From positions 118,199 to 182,198 of the forward strand of contig NZ_MJEH01000044.1 in NCBI RefSeq assembly GCF_001742425.1: a stretch of 64,000 bases of DNA, written 5' to 3'. Of this stretch, positions 1 to 8,492 are shown piece after piece. Both the position numbers and the translations under genes were made by a program. The notes under the pieces were generated by a model. It was given only the letters and a program-made list of their open reading frames with translations. It was not told the origin of the DNA and did not search any database. Source of the DNA: Bacillus solimangrovi. Lineage in GTDB: Bacteria > Bacillota > Bacilli > Bacillales > Bacillaceae_N. Numbering within the stretch: position 1 is the first letter of the stretch; every line of letters starts with the position of its first letter.

Positions 1-405
1 GTAGAAGGCTACGTACAACGTGCTTTCGAAAATAAAGAAAAAATCATGGGCTTCGGGCATCGTGTGTATCGTCAAGGCGACCCACGTGCGAAGCATTTAA
101 GAGCAATGTCAAAAGAACTGACAAATATTACAGGTGAAACTAAGTGGTACGAAATGTCTACCAAGATGGAAGGTATTGTAACTGCTGAAAAGGGACTACC
201 ACCAAATGTAGATTTTTATTCTGCATCAGTTTATCATAGCTTAGGCATCGATCATGATTTGTTCACACCGATATTTGCAGTAAGTCGTGTATCAGGTTGG
301 TTAGCTCATATACTTGAGCAATATTCAAATAACCGCCTTATCCGTCCTCGCGCAGAATATATTGGGCCACAAAAGCAAGAGTATGTACGATTAGAAAATA
401 GATAA
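1..405 (+). CDS. citZ: Citrate synthase, C-terminal part (partial)
   Basis: C-terminal 134 codons of citrate synthase, which condenses acetyl-CoA and oxaloacetate to citrate in the cytosol. The frame is open from base 1, so the N-terminal part lies outside the window. Seen: GFGHRVYR (active-site His) followed by DPRA, NVDFYSA (catalytic Asp), and RPRAEYIG with the Arg residues expected to bind citrate. icd and mdh follow, the citZ-icd-mdh order of Bacillus, which supports this paralogue over citA. A hairpin lies just after the stop. The call is secure from the motifs. Confidence 0.95.
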   Translation, partial: VEGYVQRAFENKEKIMGFGHRVYRQGDPRAKHLRAMSKELTNITGETKWYEMSTKMEGIVTAEKGLPPNVDFYSASVYHSLGIDHDLFTPIFAVSRVSGWLAHILEQYSNNRLIRPRAEYIGPQKQEYVRLENR

Positions 406-421
406 TAACTAGATAAAAACA

Positions 422-455
422 ACAAGGAGGATTGATTTTCTCCTTGTCGGTTTAT
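422..455 (+). terminator. Hairpin after citZ
   Basis: ACAAGGAG (422-429) pairs with CTCCTTGT (440-447) around a 10-base loop and is followed by a short T-rich stretch. A weak or partial terminator between citZ and icd. Confidence 0.55.
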
Positions 456-515
456 TTAATAACCTAAATAATAAATAGAGAGATAAACAACGAGACCATT
501 TAGGAGGTAATTAGA

Positions 516-1787
516 TTGACACAAGGTGAACGTATTTCAGTAGTAAATGGAGAGTTAAAAGTACCAAATCATGCTATCATTCCTTATATCGAAGGTGACG
601 GTATTGGTCCTGATATTTGGGCTGCCGCTTCACGTGTATTAGAAGCAGCAGTAGAAAAAGCTTACAATGGAGAAAAGAAGCTAGTATGGAAAGAGGTTCT
701 TGCTGGTGAGAAAGCACATACTCAAACAGGCGAGTGGCTTCCAGCAGAAACTTTAGATGTTATTAGAGAGTACATCATTGCAATTAAAGGTCCTCTTACG
801 ACTCCAATTGGTGGAGGCATTCGGTCATTGAATGTTGCGTTACGTCAAGAGTTAGATTTATTTGCATGTGTACGTCCTGTACGTCATTTTGATAAAGTTC
901 CTTCACCAGTAAAGCGACCTGAAGATGTAGATATGGTTATTTTCCGTGAGAATACAGAGGATATCTACGCTGGTATTGAGTACCAAAAAGGTTCTGATGA
1001 GGTTCAGAAAATCGTTAATTTCCTTCGTGATGAAATGAATGTACAAAAAATTCGTTTCCCAGAAACATCTGGAATTGGAATTAAACCAGTTTCTGAAGAA
1101 GGTACAAAACGTCTTGTACGTGCTTCGATTCAATATGCACTTGATAATAACCGTAAGAGTGTGACATTAGTACACAAAGGTAACATCATGAAGTTTACTG
1201 AGGGTGCATTTAAAAATTGGGGTTATGAAGTAGCTGAACAAGAATTCGGAGATAAAGTATTCACGTGGGCTGAATATGACCGTATTGTTGAAGCAGAAGG
1301 TAAAGAAGCTGCAAATAAAGCACAAGATGCTGCTGTTGAAGCTGGCAAAATTATTGTGAAAGATTCAATTGCAGATATCTTCTTGCAACAAATTCTAACT
1401 CGTCCAAAAGAGTTCGATGTTGTAGCAACGATGAACCTAAATGGTGACTATATTTCTGACGCACTTGCTGCACAAGTAGGTGGTATCGGAATTGCACCAG
1501 GTGCAAACATTAACTACGAGACTGGTCATGCAATCTTTGAAGCTACTCATGGTACAGCACCTAAATATGCTGGCTTAGATAAGGTTAATCCTTCATCTGT
1601 TATTCTTTCAGGAGTATTAATGTTAGAACACCTTGGCTGGTTTGAAGCTGCTAAATTAGTAACTGATTCAATGGAAAAAACAATTGGTAGTAAAGTTGTA
1701 ACATATGATTTCGCGCGTCTTATGGAAGGTGCTACTGAAGTTAAATGCTCTGAATTTGGGAATGAATTAATTAAGAACATGGAATAA
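516..1787 (+). CDS. icd: NADP-dependent isocitrate dehydrogenase
   Basis: Oxidatively decarboxylates isocitrate to 2-oxoglutarate, making NADPH. The 423 residues match the Bacillus enzyme length. Seen: the substrate-site loop RSLNVALRQ with Ser104, the cofactor region [19 protein letters not shown], and HGTAPKYAG near the C-terminus. The start is a TTG at 516, preceded by AGGAGGT at 502-508 with seven bases between; no better start lies nearby. It sits between citZ and mdh in the TCA cluster. A hairpin lies after the gene. Confidence 0.97.
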   Translation: MTQGERISVVNGELKVPNHAIIPYIEGDGIGPDIWAAASRVLEAAVEKAYNGEKKLVWKEVLAGEKAHTQTGEWLPAETLDVIREYIIAIKGPLTTPIGGGIRSLNVALRQELDLFACVRPVRHFDKVPSPVKRPEDVDMVIFRENTEDIYAGIEYQKGSDEVQKIVNFLRDEMNVQKIRFPETSGIGIKPVSEEGTKRLVRASIQYALDNNRKSVTLVHKGNIMKFTEGAFKNWGYEVAEQEFGDKVFTWAEYDRIVEAEGKEAANKAQDAAVEAGKIIVKDSIADIFLQQILTRPKEFDVVATMNLNGDYISDALAAQVGGIGIAPGANINYETGHAIFEATHGTAPKYAGLDKVNPSSVILSGVLMLEHLGWFEAAKLVTDSMEKTIGSKVVTYDFARLMEGATEVKCSEFGNELIKNME

Positions 1788-1814
1788 TTCTATGTGAATA
1801 GATTCGTCTATATT

Positions 1815-1846
1815 GTAGAGCTGTCATCTAACATGTACAGCTCTAC
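1815..1846 (+). terminator. Hairpin between icd and mdh
   Basis: Ten-base perfect inverted repeat, GTAGAGCTGT at 1815-1824 and its complement at 1837-1846, followed by a short AT-rich tail rather than a clean T run. It could reduce read-through or act as a processing site. Confidence 0.45.
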
Positions 1847-1896
1847 TTATGTTAATATAGGGTAATCGAACAATTAATTTAGGGGGATTATCAGAT

Positions 1897-2835
1897 ATGA
1901 AAATGAAACGTAATAAAATTTCGGTAATTGGAGCAGGTTTCACTGGGGCAACTACTGCATTAATGGCTGCACAAAAGGAATTAGGAGACGTTGTCATTGT
2001 AGATATTCCTGATATGGAAAACCCAACAAAAGGAAAAGCTTTGGATATGTTAGAAGCAAGCCCTGTACAAGGGTTTGACGCAAATATTATTGGAACATCA
2101 GATTACAAAGATACTGCTGATTCGGATTTAGTTATAATTACAGCTGGTATTGCTCGCAAACCAGGTATGAGTCGAGACGACCTAGTTGCGACTAATGCAA
2201 AAATTATGAAACTGGTAACGAAAGAGATCGTTAAACACTCTCCAGATAGTACAATTATTGTATTAACAAATCCAGTTGATGCGATGACTTATACAGTATA
2301 TAAAGAATCTGGTTTTCCTAAAAATCGAGTGATTGGTCAATCTGGTGTACTTGATACCGGTCGTTTCCGTACATTCGTAGCACAGGAATTAAACCTTTCA
2401 GTGAAAGATGTAACTGGTTTTGTTTTAGGTGGACATGGTGATGATATGGTTCCGCTTGTTCGTTATTCATATGCAGGTGGTATTCCGTTAGAAAAATTAA
2501 TTTCTAAAGAGCGTATGGATGAAATTGTTGAGCGTACTCGAAAAGGTGGAGGAGAAATTGTAAGTCTGCTTGGAAATGGTAGTGCTTATTATGCACCTGC
2601 AGCATCTCTTGTACAAATGGCTGAGGCAATTCTAAAGGATCAACGACGTGTTCTTCCAGCAATTGCATACCTTGAAGGTGAGTATGGATATGAGGGTATT
2701 TACTTAGGTGTTCCAACAATCCTTGGTGGCGATGGTATTGAGGAAATCATTGAGCTTGATTTGTTAGAAGATGAACAAGCAGCGCTTGCAAAATCTGTTG
2801 AATCAGTTAAAAATGTTATGAAAGTATTAGAATAG
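1897..2835 (+). CDS. mdh: Malate dehydrogenase
   Basis: NAD-dependent oxidation of malate to oxaloacetate, the last TCA step. 312 residues, the same as the Bacillus enzyme of the lactate-dehydrogenase-like group. Seen: N-terminal nucleotide-binding motif GAGFTGATT, the mobile loop region [11 protein letters not shown] with substrate-binding Arg, [11 protein letters not shown], and [10 protein letters not shown] with catalytic His180. The ATG at 1897 follows AGGGGGA at a normal distance. Third gene of citZ-icd-mdh, with a terminator directly behind it. Confidence 0.97.
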   Translation: MKMKRNKISVIGAGFTGATTALMAAQKELGDVVIVDIPDMENPTKGKALDMLEASPVQGFDANIIGTSDYKDTADSDLVIITAGIARKPGMSRDDLVATNAKIMKLVTKEIVKHSPDSTIIVLTNPVDAMTYTVYKESGFPKNRVIGQSGVLDTGRFRTFVAQELNLSVKDVTGFVLGGHGDDMVPLVRYSYAGGIPLEKLISKERMDEIVERTRKGGGEIVSLLGNGSAYYAPAASLVQMAEAILKDQRRVLPAIAYLEGEYGYEGIYLGVPTILGGDGIEEIIELDLLEDEQAALAKSVESVKNVMKVLE

Positions 2836-2850
2836 TAAGACTTTTTTGTG

Positions 2851-2880
2851 AGCAGGGTAGATTTTTTGCCCTGCTTTCGT
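2851..2880 (+). terminator. Terminator of mdh
   Basis: AGCAGGG (2851-2857) pairs with CCCTGCT (2869-2875); the loop holds a T run and a short T-containing tail follows. Likely terminator of the citZ-icd-mdh unit. Confidence 0.6.
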
Positions 2881-2927
2881 TAAACTAGTACTGTAAGCGG
2901 TTTCATTCGATAGGGAGGTTATGGCAT

Positions 2928-3404
2928 ATGCTAATGAACAAGATGAGAAAACAAGGTCGTAAGATCGACGAGATATCGGTTGGAGAACGACTTGTTTTAA
3001 CTGAAAAGGTTGAAGATAAGGACTTGCTCCTATATTTAGGTCTTACAAATGATGCAAATCCATTATATATTCAGCATGATTATGCTTCACGTACACCAAT
3101 GAAACAACCGTTAATCCCTCCTGTCATGTTAATTGGTATTATAACTTCAGCTGTCTCAAAGTATTTACCAGGGCCAGGTAGTATGATTCGTTCACAACAA
3201 GTATCATTTCCAAATCCTGCGTATCATTATGCAAAGTTAGAATTCGAGTTTGAAGTTCTCAAAGTGATAGAAGAAGATCATCTTATTGTCATTGGATTAA
3301 ATGGTAAAGATGATCAAGATAATGTTGTTATCGAAGGGACGATGGATGTTTGTCCTCCACACTCTTTTGAACCTATGGCAGGTAGAATGTTAGATAATTT
3401 CTAA
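2928..3404 (+). CDS. MaoC-like hotdog-fold protein, altered catalytic motif
   Basis: 158-residue protein with the hydratase/dehydratase (MaoC) signature region: LTNDANPLYIQHDYA at about residues 39-53, then LIPPVMLIG. In R-specific enoyl-CoA hydratases the signature is Asp-x-Asn-Pro-x-His; the Asp and Asn-Pro are present but the His position is Tyr, so hydratase activity is doubtful. The later His (IQHDYA) might substitute. The start ATG at 2928 follows GGGAGG. It sits between mdh and phoP with its own terminator. The substrate is unknown; a binding or thioesterase-like role is equally possible. Confidence 0.75.
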   Translation: MLMNKMRKQGRKIDEISVGERLVLTEKVEDKDLLLYLGLTNDANPLYIQHDYASRTPMKQPLIPPVMLIGIITSAVSKYLPGPGSMIRSQQVSFPNPAYHYAKLEFEFEVLKVIEEDHLIVIGLNGKDDQDNVVIEGTMDVCPPHSFEPMAGRMLDNF

Positions 3405-3440
3405 ATATTGTATATTGATAGTTAGATAATTTTTGAATGT

Positions 3441-3468
3441 GCGCTTTCTCATAGAGGAAGCGCTTTTA
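3441..3468 (+). terminator. Terminator after the MaoC-like gene
   Basis: GCGCTTTCTC (3441-3450) pairs with GAGGAAGCGC (3454-3463), one G-U pair and a 3-base loop, followed by TTTT. Confidence 0.75.
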
Positions 3469-3485
3469 GATCTTATAAGATAATT

Positions 3486-3514
3486 TTGAGATGTGAATAA
3501 TTTCATAGTATGAT
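3486..3514 (+). promoter_or_regulatory. Sigma-A promoter of phoPR
   Basis: TTGAGA at 3486-3491, 17 bases, TATGAT at 3509-3514: five of six consensus bases in each box. It lies after a terminator and about 50 bases upstream of phoP. Confidence 0.65.
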
Positions 3515-3573
3515 GATATTAGAGAAAAATAAAATGGATGTAGGGGCTATTATATATAGCAGGGGGAATTACT

Positions 3574-4290
3574 TTGAGTAAAAAGATTCTAGTTGTTGAT
3601 GATGAACAATCAATCTTAACTTTGTTGCAGTATAATTTGGAGCAAGCTGGATATGAAGTTATAACTGCAATGGACGGTGAGGAAGCGTTAGTGCAAGCTA
3701 AAGTAAGCTCACCTGATCTTATTGTATTGGACTTAATGCTTCCAAAACTAGATGGGCTTGAAGTTTGCAAAGAGCTTCGTCAACAGAAAATTATGTTTCC
3801 AATCTTAATGTTGACTGCTAAAGATGATGAATTTGATAAGGTGTTAGGTCTTGAACTAGGTGCTGATGATTATTTAACAAAACCATTTAGCCCACGTGAA
3901 GTAGTTGCTAGAATTAAGGCTATATTACGTCGTACGTCATTACTTACTAGTACTGAAGAAAAAAATGATGAGGAACATAGTAAGATTGAATTAGGACAAC
4001 TTATTATATCACCTGAACAGTATGAAGCATATTTTATGGGGAAACAACTAGAGTTAACACCTAAAGAGTTTGAATTACTCGCATATCTTGTGAAAAACAA
4101 GGGGCGTGTTTTAACACGTGATCAATTATTAAGTGCTGTTTGGAATTATGACTTTGCAGGTGATACTAGAATTGTAGATGTGCATATTAGTCATCTACGT
4201 GAAAAAATAGAAACGAACACTAAGAAACCAATTTATATTAAAACGATTCGAGGTTTAGGGTACAAAATGGAGGCTCCGAAAGTTGAATGA
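3574..4290 (+). CDS. phoP: Phosphate response regulator PhoP
   Basis: OmpR-family DNA-binding response regulator of the Pho regulon, activated by PhoR when phosphate is short. 238 residues, close to B. subtilis PhoP. Residues 1-120 form the receiver: VVDDE with acidic Asp9-Asp10, phosphoacceptor Asp53 in LIVLDLMLP, and Lys in LTKPF. Residues 135-235 form the winged-helix domain, ending RTIRGLGYKM. The start is TTG at 3574 behind AGGGGGA. The stop overlaps the phoR start by four bases, implying translational coupling. Confidence 0.96.
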   Translation: MSKKILVVDDEQSILTLLQYNLEQAGYEVITAMDGEEALVQAKVSSPDLIVLDLMLPKLDGLEVCKELRQQKIMFPILMLTAKDDEFDKVLGLELGADDYLTKPFSPREVVARIKAILRRTSLLTSTEEKNDEEHSKIELGQLIISPEQYEAYFMGKQLELTPKEFELLAYLVKNKGRVLTRDQLLSAVWNYDFAGDTRIVDVHISHLREKIETNTKKPIYIKTIRGLGYKMEAPKVE

Positions 4291-6050
4291 TTAAATTCCG
4301 TTCAAAAGTCACCTTTGCACTTGCTACACTAATTTTGGCTGTATTAGTTTGTCTAGGTATTTTAATAGGACAATTATTTAAGGGCTTCTATATTACAACG
4401 TTTGAAGAACGCATTGAAAAAGAATCTGGGCTCATCATTAAAATGATCGACAGTAGCGTTACATCTGATAGTTCGATTGCGGATCTAATGAGTGATGTGT
4501 CAGATCAACTAGATATTGAAATAACGGTATTACGCAGTGATGGAGAAATTATTGCTAACACTAATGTTGAAGAGATAACAGAAAATCGTCTAGAAAATAT
4601 TTCTAAGCTTCAACGATATATTTCTGCCAAAAATACTGATTTTGAACCTTTTTATGTGATGAATGATGAGGAAGAGTTGTTTTATTCAATCGTACCTATT
4701 AATCAAGGCGTAATAGACGGTTATTTAATTCTTTCGGTATCGGTCGAACTTTTAAAAGCTACAAATCAAAAGATATGGTGGCTACTCATTATTAGTTTAG
4801 GTCTTGCCTTTGTTATTATTCTTATGCTAGGTATACGGATTACGAGACAATATGCAAAGCCAATTGAAGATGCTACGAGGGTAGCAAATGAATTAGCTAA
4901 GGGAAATTATCGTGCACGGACATATGAGGATCGGGCTGATGAAATGGGAATGCTCAGTCAATCAATCAACATATTAGCACGGAATTTACAACAGATGACA
5001 AAAGCTCAAGAAATGCAAAATGACAGACTTGGTACGTTAATTGAAAATATGGGGAGTGGCTTAATATTAATTGACAGTAAAGGTTATATCATTCTTGTCA
5101 ATAAATTTTTTAAGCGCATTTTTCATGTGAAATCAAAAGATTTTTTATATAAGCTCTATCATGAGGCACTTGTTCATAATGAAGTTATCCAAGTAGTTGA
5201 AGAAGTTTTTATGACAGAAAGCCAAGTTCGAAAACAACTACACCTTCCTTTAAAGATTGAACGTCGCCATTTTGAAGTATATGGAGCACCAATCATCGGT
5301 GAAAATGAAGAATGGAAAGGGATCGTACTCGTTTTTCATGATATTACTGAATTAAAGCGTTTAGAAGAAATGAGGAAAGACTTTGTTGCAAACGTATCTC
5401 ATGAACTTAAGACACCGATGACATCTATTAGAGGTTTTTCAGAAACATTACTTGATGGTGCAGCTGAGAACGAAGAATTAAGAACTTATTTCCTTAATAT
5501 AATTTTAAAAGAGAGTGATAGGTTACAAAATATTATTAAAGATTTACTTGACCTATCAAGAATTGAACAAGAAGGGTTTCTGTTGAACCTTCAGCATGTA
5601 GATCTTGTCGAACTATTAGCAGATATTGAAGTAATTCTTCAACATAAAGCTGAACAAAGAGGAATTAAACTGAACCTTGATCTACCAAATACAACATATA
5701 TCATTGACGGTGATGCACATCGTTTAAAACAAATCTTCATCAATCTTATCAATAATGCATTATCTTATACGCAAGAAGGTGGAGAAGTTAATGTTACAAT
5801 TGAAAAGAAAAAGAAAGTCTATACTGTGTCAGTGTCTGATACAGGAATTGGTATGAGCAAGGAACAGATTCCTCGTATTTTTGAACGCTTTTACCGTATT
5901 GATAAAGCACGTAGTCGAAATTCAGGAGGCACAGGTCTCGGACTTGCAATTGTGAAGCATTTGGTTGAAGCACACAAAGGAAAGATAAAAGTAGAAAGTG
6001 AACTGAATAAAGGAACTGTGTTTACAGTTATACTTAAACGTACGACTTAA
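4287..6050 (+). CDS. phoR: Phosphate sensor histidine kinase PhoR
   Basis: Membrane sensor kinase partner of PhoP, 587 residues. Order seen: transmembrane segment about 8-30, extracytoplasmic domain to about 160, transmembrane segment about 163-186, HAMP, a PAS domain around 245-355, then the dimerisation helix with phosphoacceptor His372 in VSHELKTPMTSIRGFSE, and the ATPase domain with NALSYT (N box), DTGIGM (G1) and GGTGLGLAIV (G2). ATGA overlap with phoP. Two hairpins follow the stop. Confidence 0.96.
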   Translation: MIKFRSKVTFALATLILAVLVCLGILIGQLFKGFYITTFEERIEKESGLIIKMIDSSVTSDSSIADLMSDVSDQLDIEITVLRSDGEIIANTNVEEITENRLENISKLQRYISAKNTDFEPFYVMNDEEELFYSIVPINQGVIDGYLILSVSVELLKATNQKIWWLLIISLGLAFVIILMLGIRITRQYAKPIEDATRVANELAKGNYRARTYEDRADEMGMLSQSINILARNLQQMTKAQEMQNDRLGTLIENMGSGLILIDSKGYIILVNKFFKRIFHVKSKDFLYKLYHEALVHNEVIQVVEEVFMTESQVRKQLHLPLKIERRHFEVYGAPIIGENEEWKGIVLVFHDITELKRLEEMRKDFVANVSHELKTPMTSIRGFSETLLDGAAENEELRTYFLNIILKESDRLQNIIKDLLDLSRIEQEGFLLNLQHVDLVELLADIEVILQHKAEQRGIKLNLDLPNTTYIIDGDAHRLKQIFINLINNALSYTQEGGEVNVTIEKKKKVYTVSVSDTGIGMSKEQIPRIFERFYRIDKARSRNSGGTGLGLAIVKHLVEAHKGKIKVESELNKGTVFTVILKRTT

Positions 6051-6101
6051 CATGGGCTTTACATTATATTTATTCCAGCTTTACAAATAGTTGTTAATAT
6101 A

Positions 6102-6175
6102 TTAGATGAAAACCCCTTCATCTAATAACCACCTTGGGCAGAAACCTTTTGTTTCTGCCCATCTTTTGATTTTTA
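6102..6175 (+). terminator. Tandem hairpins ending phoPR
   Basis: The first hairpin pairs TTAGATGAA (6102-6110) with TTCATCTAA (6117-6125). The second pairs an 11-base arm at 6135-6145 with 6151-6161 around a 5-base loop and is followed by TCTTTTGATTTTT. The second has the form of a strong intrinsic terminator. Confidence 0.8.
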
Positions 6176-6325
6176 TAGATAAGTAGGTTATACAGATTAT
6201 ATTGAATGCTCAAATCATTATAAATGAATTGATTTATTGGATATCTTTCTAATCTTACGTTATCACTACAGATAGAAACTCCACTTTAGGTTATTTTTTT
6301 CTCAATTTCTAATTATCCCAAAATA

Positions 6326-6352
6326 TGAAACATATCATAAGGGTTTATCGTA
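6326..6352 (+). promoter_or_regulatory. ECF sigma-W-type promoter of hflKC
   Basis: TGAAAC at 6326-6331, 17 bases, CGTA at 6349-6352. This matches the sigma-W promoter consensus of B. subtilis (TGAAAC, about 16 bases, CGTA). It lies 44 bases before the hflK start codon and after the phoPR terminator. The 6051-6395 gap holds nothing else that I recognise. Confidence 0.6.
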
Positions 6353-6395
6353 TAAATACTATAATACTAGAACATAAATGATGAGGAGGGGGCAT

Positions 6396-7367
6396 ATGAG
6401 TACGAAGAAGGGTTACATAGTTTCTGGTTTAATGTTTGTCTTAATTTTACTTGGTATTGTAGGATCAACAAGCTGGTATACAGTTGATCAGTCTGAGCAA
6501 GCTGTAATATTAACATTTGGGAAAGTTGAAGAGGGCATTAGTGATCCGGGTCTTCATTTTAAGCTACCGTGGCCAATTCAATCAGTAGAAATTCTGTCGA
6601 AAGAGACTTTCAGTTTGCAGTTTGGGTATGAGCAGAGGGAAGGAGAGGTAGCGAGAGAATTCCCAGAAGAAACGAAGATGATAACAGGTGATGAATATAT
6701 TGTTTTAGCTGATTTAGTCGTGCAGTGGAAAATTACTGATCCTAAGCAATATTTGTTCAGTTCTGAAAATCCTGAAGAAGTTTTATATAACGCAACAGCT
6801 GCTTCATTACGTGGAATTATCGGAAGTTCAAAAATTGATGATGCTCTAACGAGTGGAAAAGCAGAGATTGAAGCACAAGTTCGTGACTTATTAATTTCAC
6901 TTGTTGAGAAATATGATATCGGTATATCTGTGTTAAATGTGAAGTTGCAGGATGTAGATCTACCGAACAAAGAAGTGCGTACAGCTTTTACAGCTGTAAC
7001 TGACGCGCGTGAAATGATGAATACAAAAATTAACGAAGCAAAGAAGTACGCTAATAAAAGAAGTAAAGAAGCAGAAGGAGAACGAGATGCACTTATTTCT
7101 AACGCAGAAGGTGATAAGACTGCTCGAATCGAAGAATCACGTGGAGGCGTAGCAAAATTTAACGCCATTTATGCTGAATATCAAAATGAACCTGAGATTA
7201 CGAGAGAACGACTTATTTTTGAAACGTTAGAACAAGTATTACCAGATGCAAAAGTATATATCATGAACGAAGATGGAAATACATTAAAGTATTTACCGTT
7301 GCAATCTCTAGAGACTAAAAGCGTAGTGAAAACTGATGAGAAGGGAAGTGAGAGTAGTGAGCGATAA
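6396..7367 (+). CDS. hflK: SPFH-domain membrane protease regulator HflK
   Basis: HflK forms a membrane complex with HflC that, in proteobacteria, modulates the FtsH protease. 323 residues: one N-terminal transmembrane segment (about 6-26), the SPFH/prohibitin domain (TVDQSEQAVILTFGKVE onward), then a charged helical segment rich in Glu, Lys and Ala (about 205-270). An upstream in-frame ATG exists at 6378, but the strong AGGAGGGGG at 6384-6392 places the start at 6396. hflC overlaps its end. An ECF-type promoter precedes it. In B. subtilis, phoR is followed directly by polA, so hflKC is an addition here. Confidence 0.92.
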   Translation: MSTKKGYIVSGLMFVLILLGIVGSTSWYTVDQSEQAVILTFGKVEEGISDPGLHFKLPWPIQSVEILSKETFSLQFGYEQREGEVAREFPEETKMITGDEYIVLADLVVQWKITDPKQYLFSSENPEEVLYNATAASLRGIIGSSKIDDALTSGKAEIEAQVRDLLISLVEKYDIGISVLNVKLQDVDLPNKEVRTAFTAVTDAREMMNTKINEAKKYANKRSKEAEGERDALISNAEGDKTARIEESRGGVAKFNAIYAEYQNEPEITRERLIFETLEQVLPDAKVYIMNEDGNTLKYLPLQSLETKSVVKTDEKGSESSER

Positions 7368-8289
7368 AAAGATTATCAATATAGGCGATCATAAATCGAA
7401 TTTCGATTGGAGAAAAAGCTGGAAAAGAATTTTATTCTTCATCATTTTGTTGATTTTGTCTATTGCTGCTCTTACGAATGTATATATTGTAAAAGAAAAT
7501 GAATACCGTGTTGTTCGGCAGTTTGGGCAGGTTGTTCGGATTGATGATGAACCGGGGTTACGTTTTAAGATCCCATTTATTCAATCAGTGACAACATTAC
7601 CAAAGTATCAAATGACATATGATGTAGCAGAAGCTGAAATTAATACAAAAGATAAAAAACGAATGATTATTGATAACTATGCTATTTGGCAAATTGATAA
7701 TCCGAAGAAAATGATTTCTAATGTTCGTAACGTATTAGGAGCAGAAGCGAAGATGGAAGAGTTCATATATTCAGTTGTAAGAGCTGAATTGGGGAGGTTA
7801 GACTATGATGAGATCATTAATGATGAAAAATCTAATCGTCGTAGTTTAAATGAACAAGTGACAGAAGAAGTAAATCGACTATTAGATAAGAATAACTATG
7901 GAATTTCAGTGAAAGATGTGCGGATGAAACGTATCGATTTACCAGAAGAAAATGAGCAATCAGTTTATCGACGAATGATTTCAGAACGTGAATCAAAGGC
8001 ACAAGAATATTTATCAATGGGTGATGCAGAAAAATCAAGAATTATGGCTCAAACAGATCGTGATGTAAAGGAGATGTTAGCAAAGGCAGAGGCAGAAGCT
8101 GAAATGATTCGTGCGGCAGGAGAGCAAGAAGCAGCAAGAATTTATAATGAAGCTTTTGCTTCTGATAAAGACTTTTATTATGTTTATCGAACTCTAGAAT
8201 CGTATAAGAAAACAATTAATGGAGAAACAGTTATTATACTACCATCAAATTCACCTTATACGAATCTACTTCAAGGTTTTTCTCAATAA
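7357..8289 (+). CDS. hflC: SPFH-domain membrane protease regulator HflC
   Basis: Partner of HflK, 310 residues. One transmembrane segment (about 24-43), then the SPFH domain beginning NEYRVVRQFGQVVRIDDEPG, and a long charged helix (ESKAQEYLSMGDAEKSRI region) typical of HflC. I chose GTG at 7357, which follows AAGGGAA and overlaps the hflK end by 11 bases; an earlier in-frame ATG at 7336 lacks a ribosome-binding site. The overlap implies coupled, roughly equal synthesis of the two subunits. Confidence 0.92.
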   Translation: MSDKKIINIGDHKSNFDWRKSWKRILFFIILLILSIAALTNVYIVKENEYRVVRQFGQVVRIDDEPGLRFKIPFIQSVTTLPKYQMTYDVAEAEINTKDKKRMIIDNYAIWQIDNPKKMISNVRNVLGAEAKMEEFIYSVVRAELGRLDYDEIINDEKSNRRSLNEQVTEEVNRLLDKNNYGISVKDVRMKRIDLPEENEQSVYRRMISERESKAQEYLSMGDAEKSRIMAQTDRDVKEMLAKAEAEAEMIRAAGEQEAARIYNEAFASDKDFYYVYRTLESYKKTINGETVIILPSNSPYTNLLQGFSQ

Positions 8290-8492
8290 GTAAATGATGT
8301 GGTACTTATGCTAAGCTATAATTTTGAAGGTTAATATCTGCTATTTTTTCTTTCTATTTAAAGTCATGGTAAAATAGAAGGAAAAAATAGCGTTTTTTAT
8401 TCCTCGTGAAAAAGCGAAATGTATATGAATGAACTGATATAGTATTAGCAAAAAAATTTAAAGTGAAAAACAGTATTATGAAGGAGGTACTT

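Noticed and set aside
6578..7168. 196-residue minus-strand frame
   Set aside because: Shadow of hflK on the opposite strand, with no start signals.
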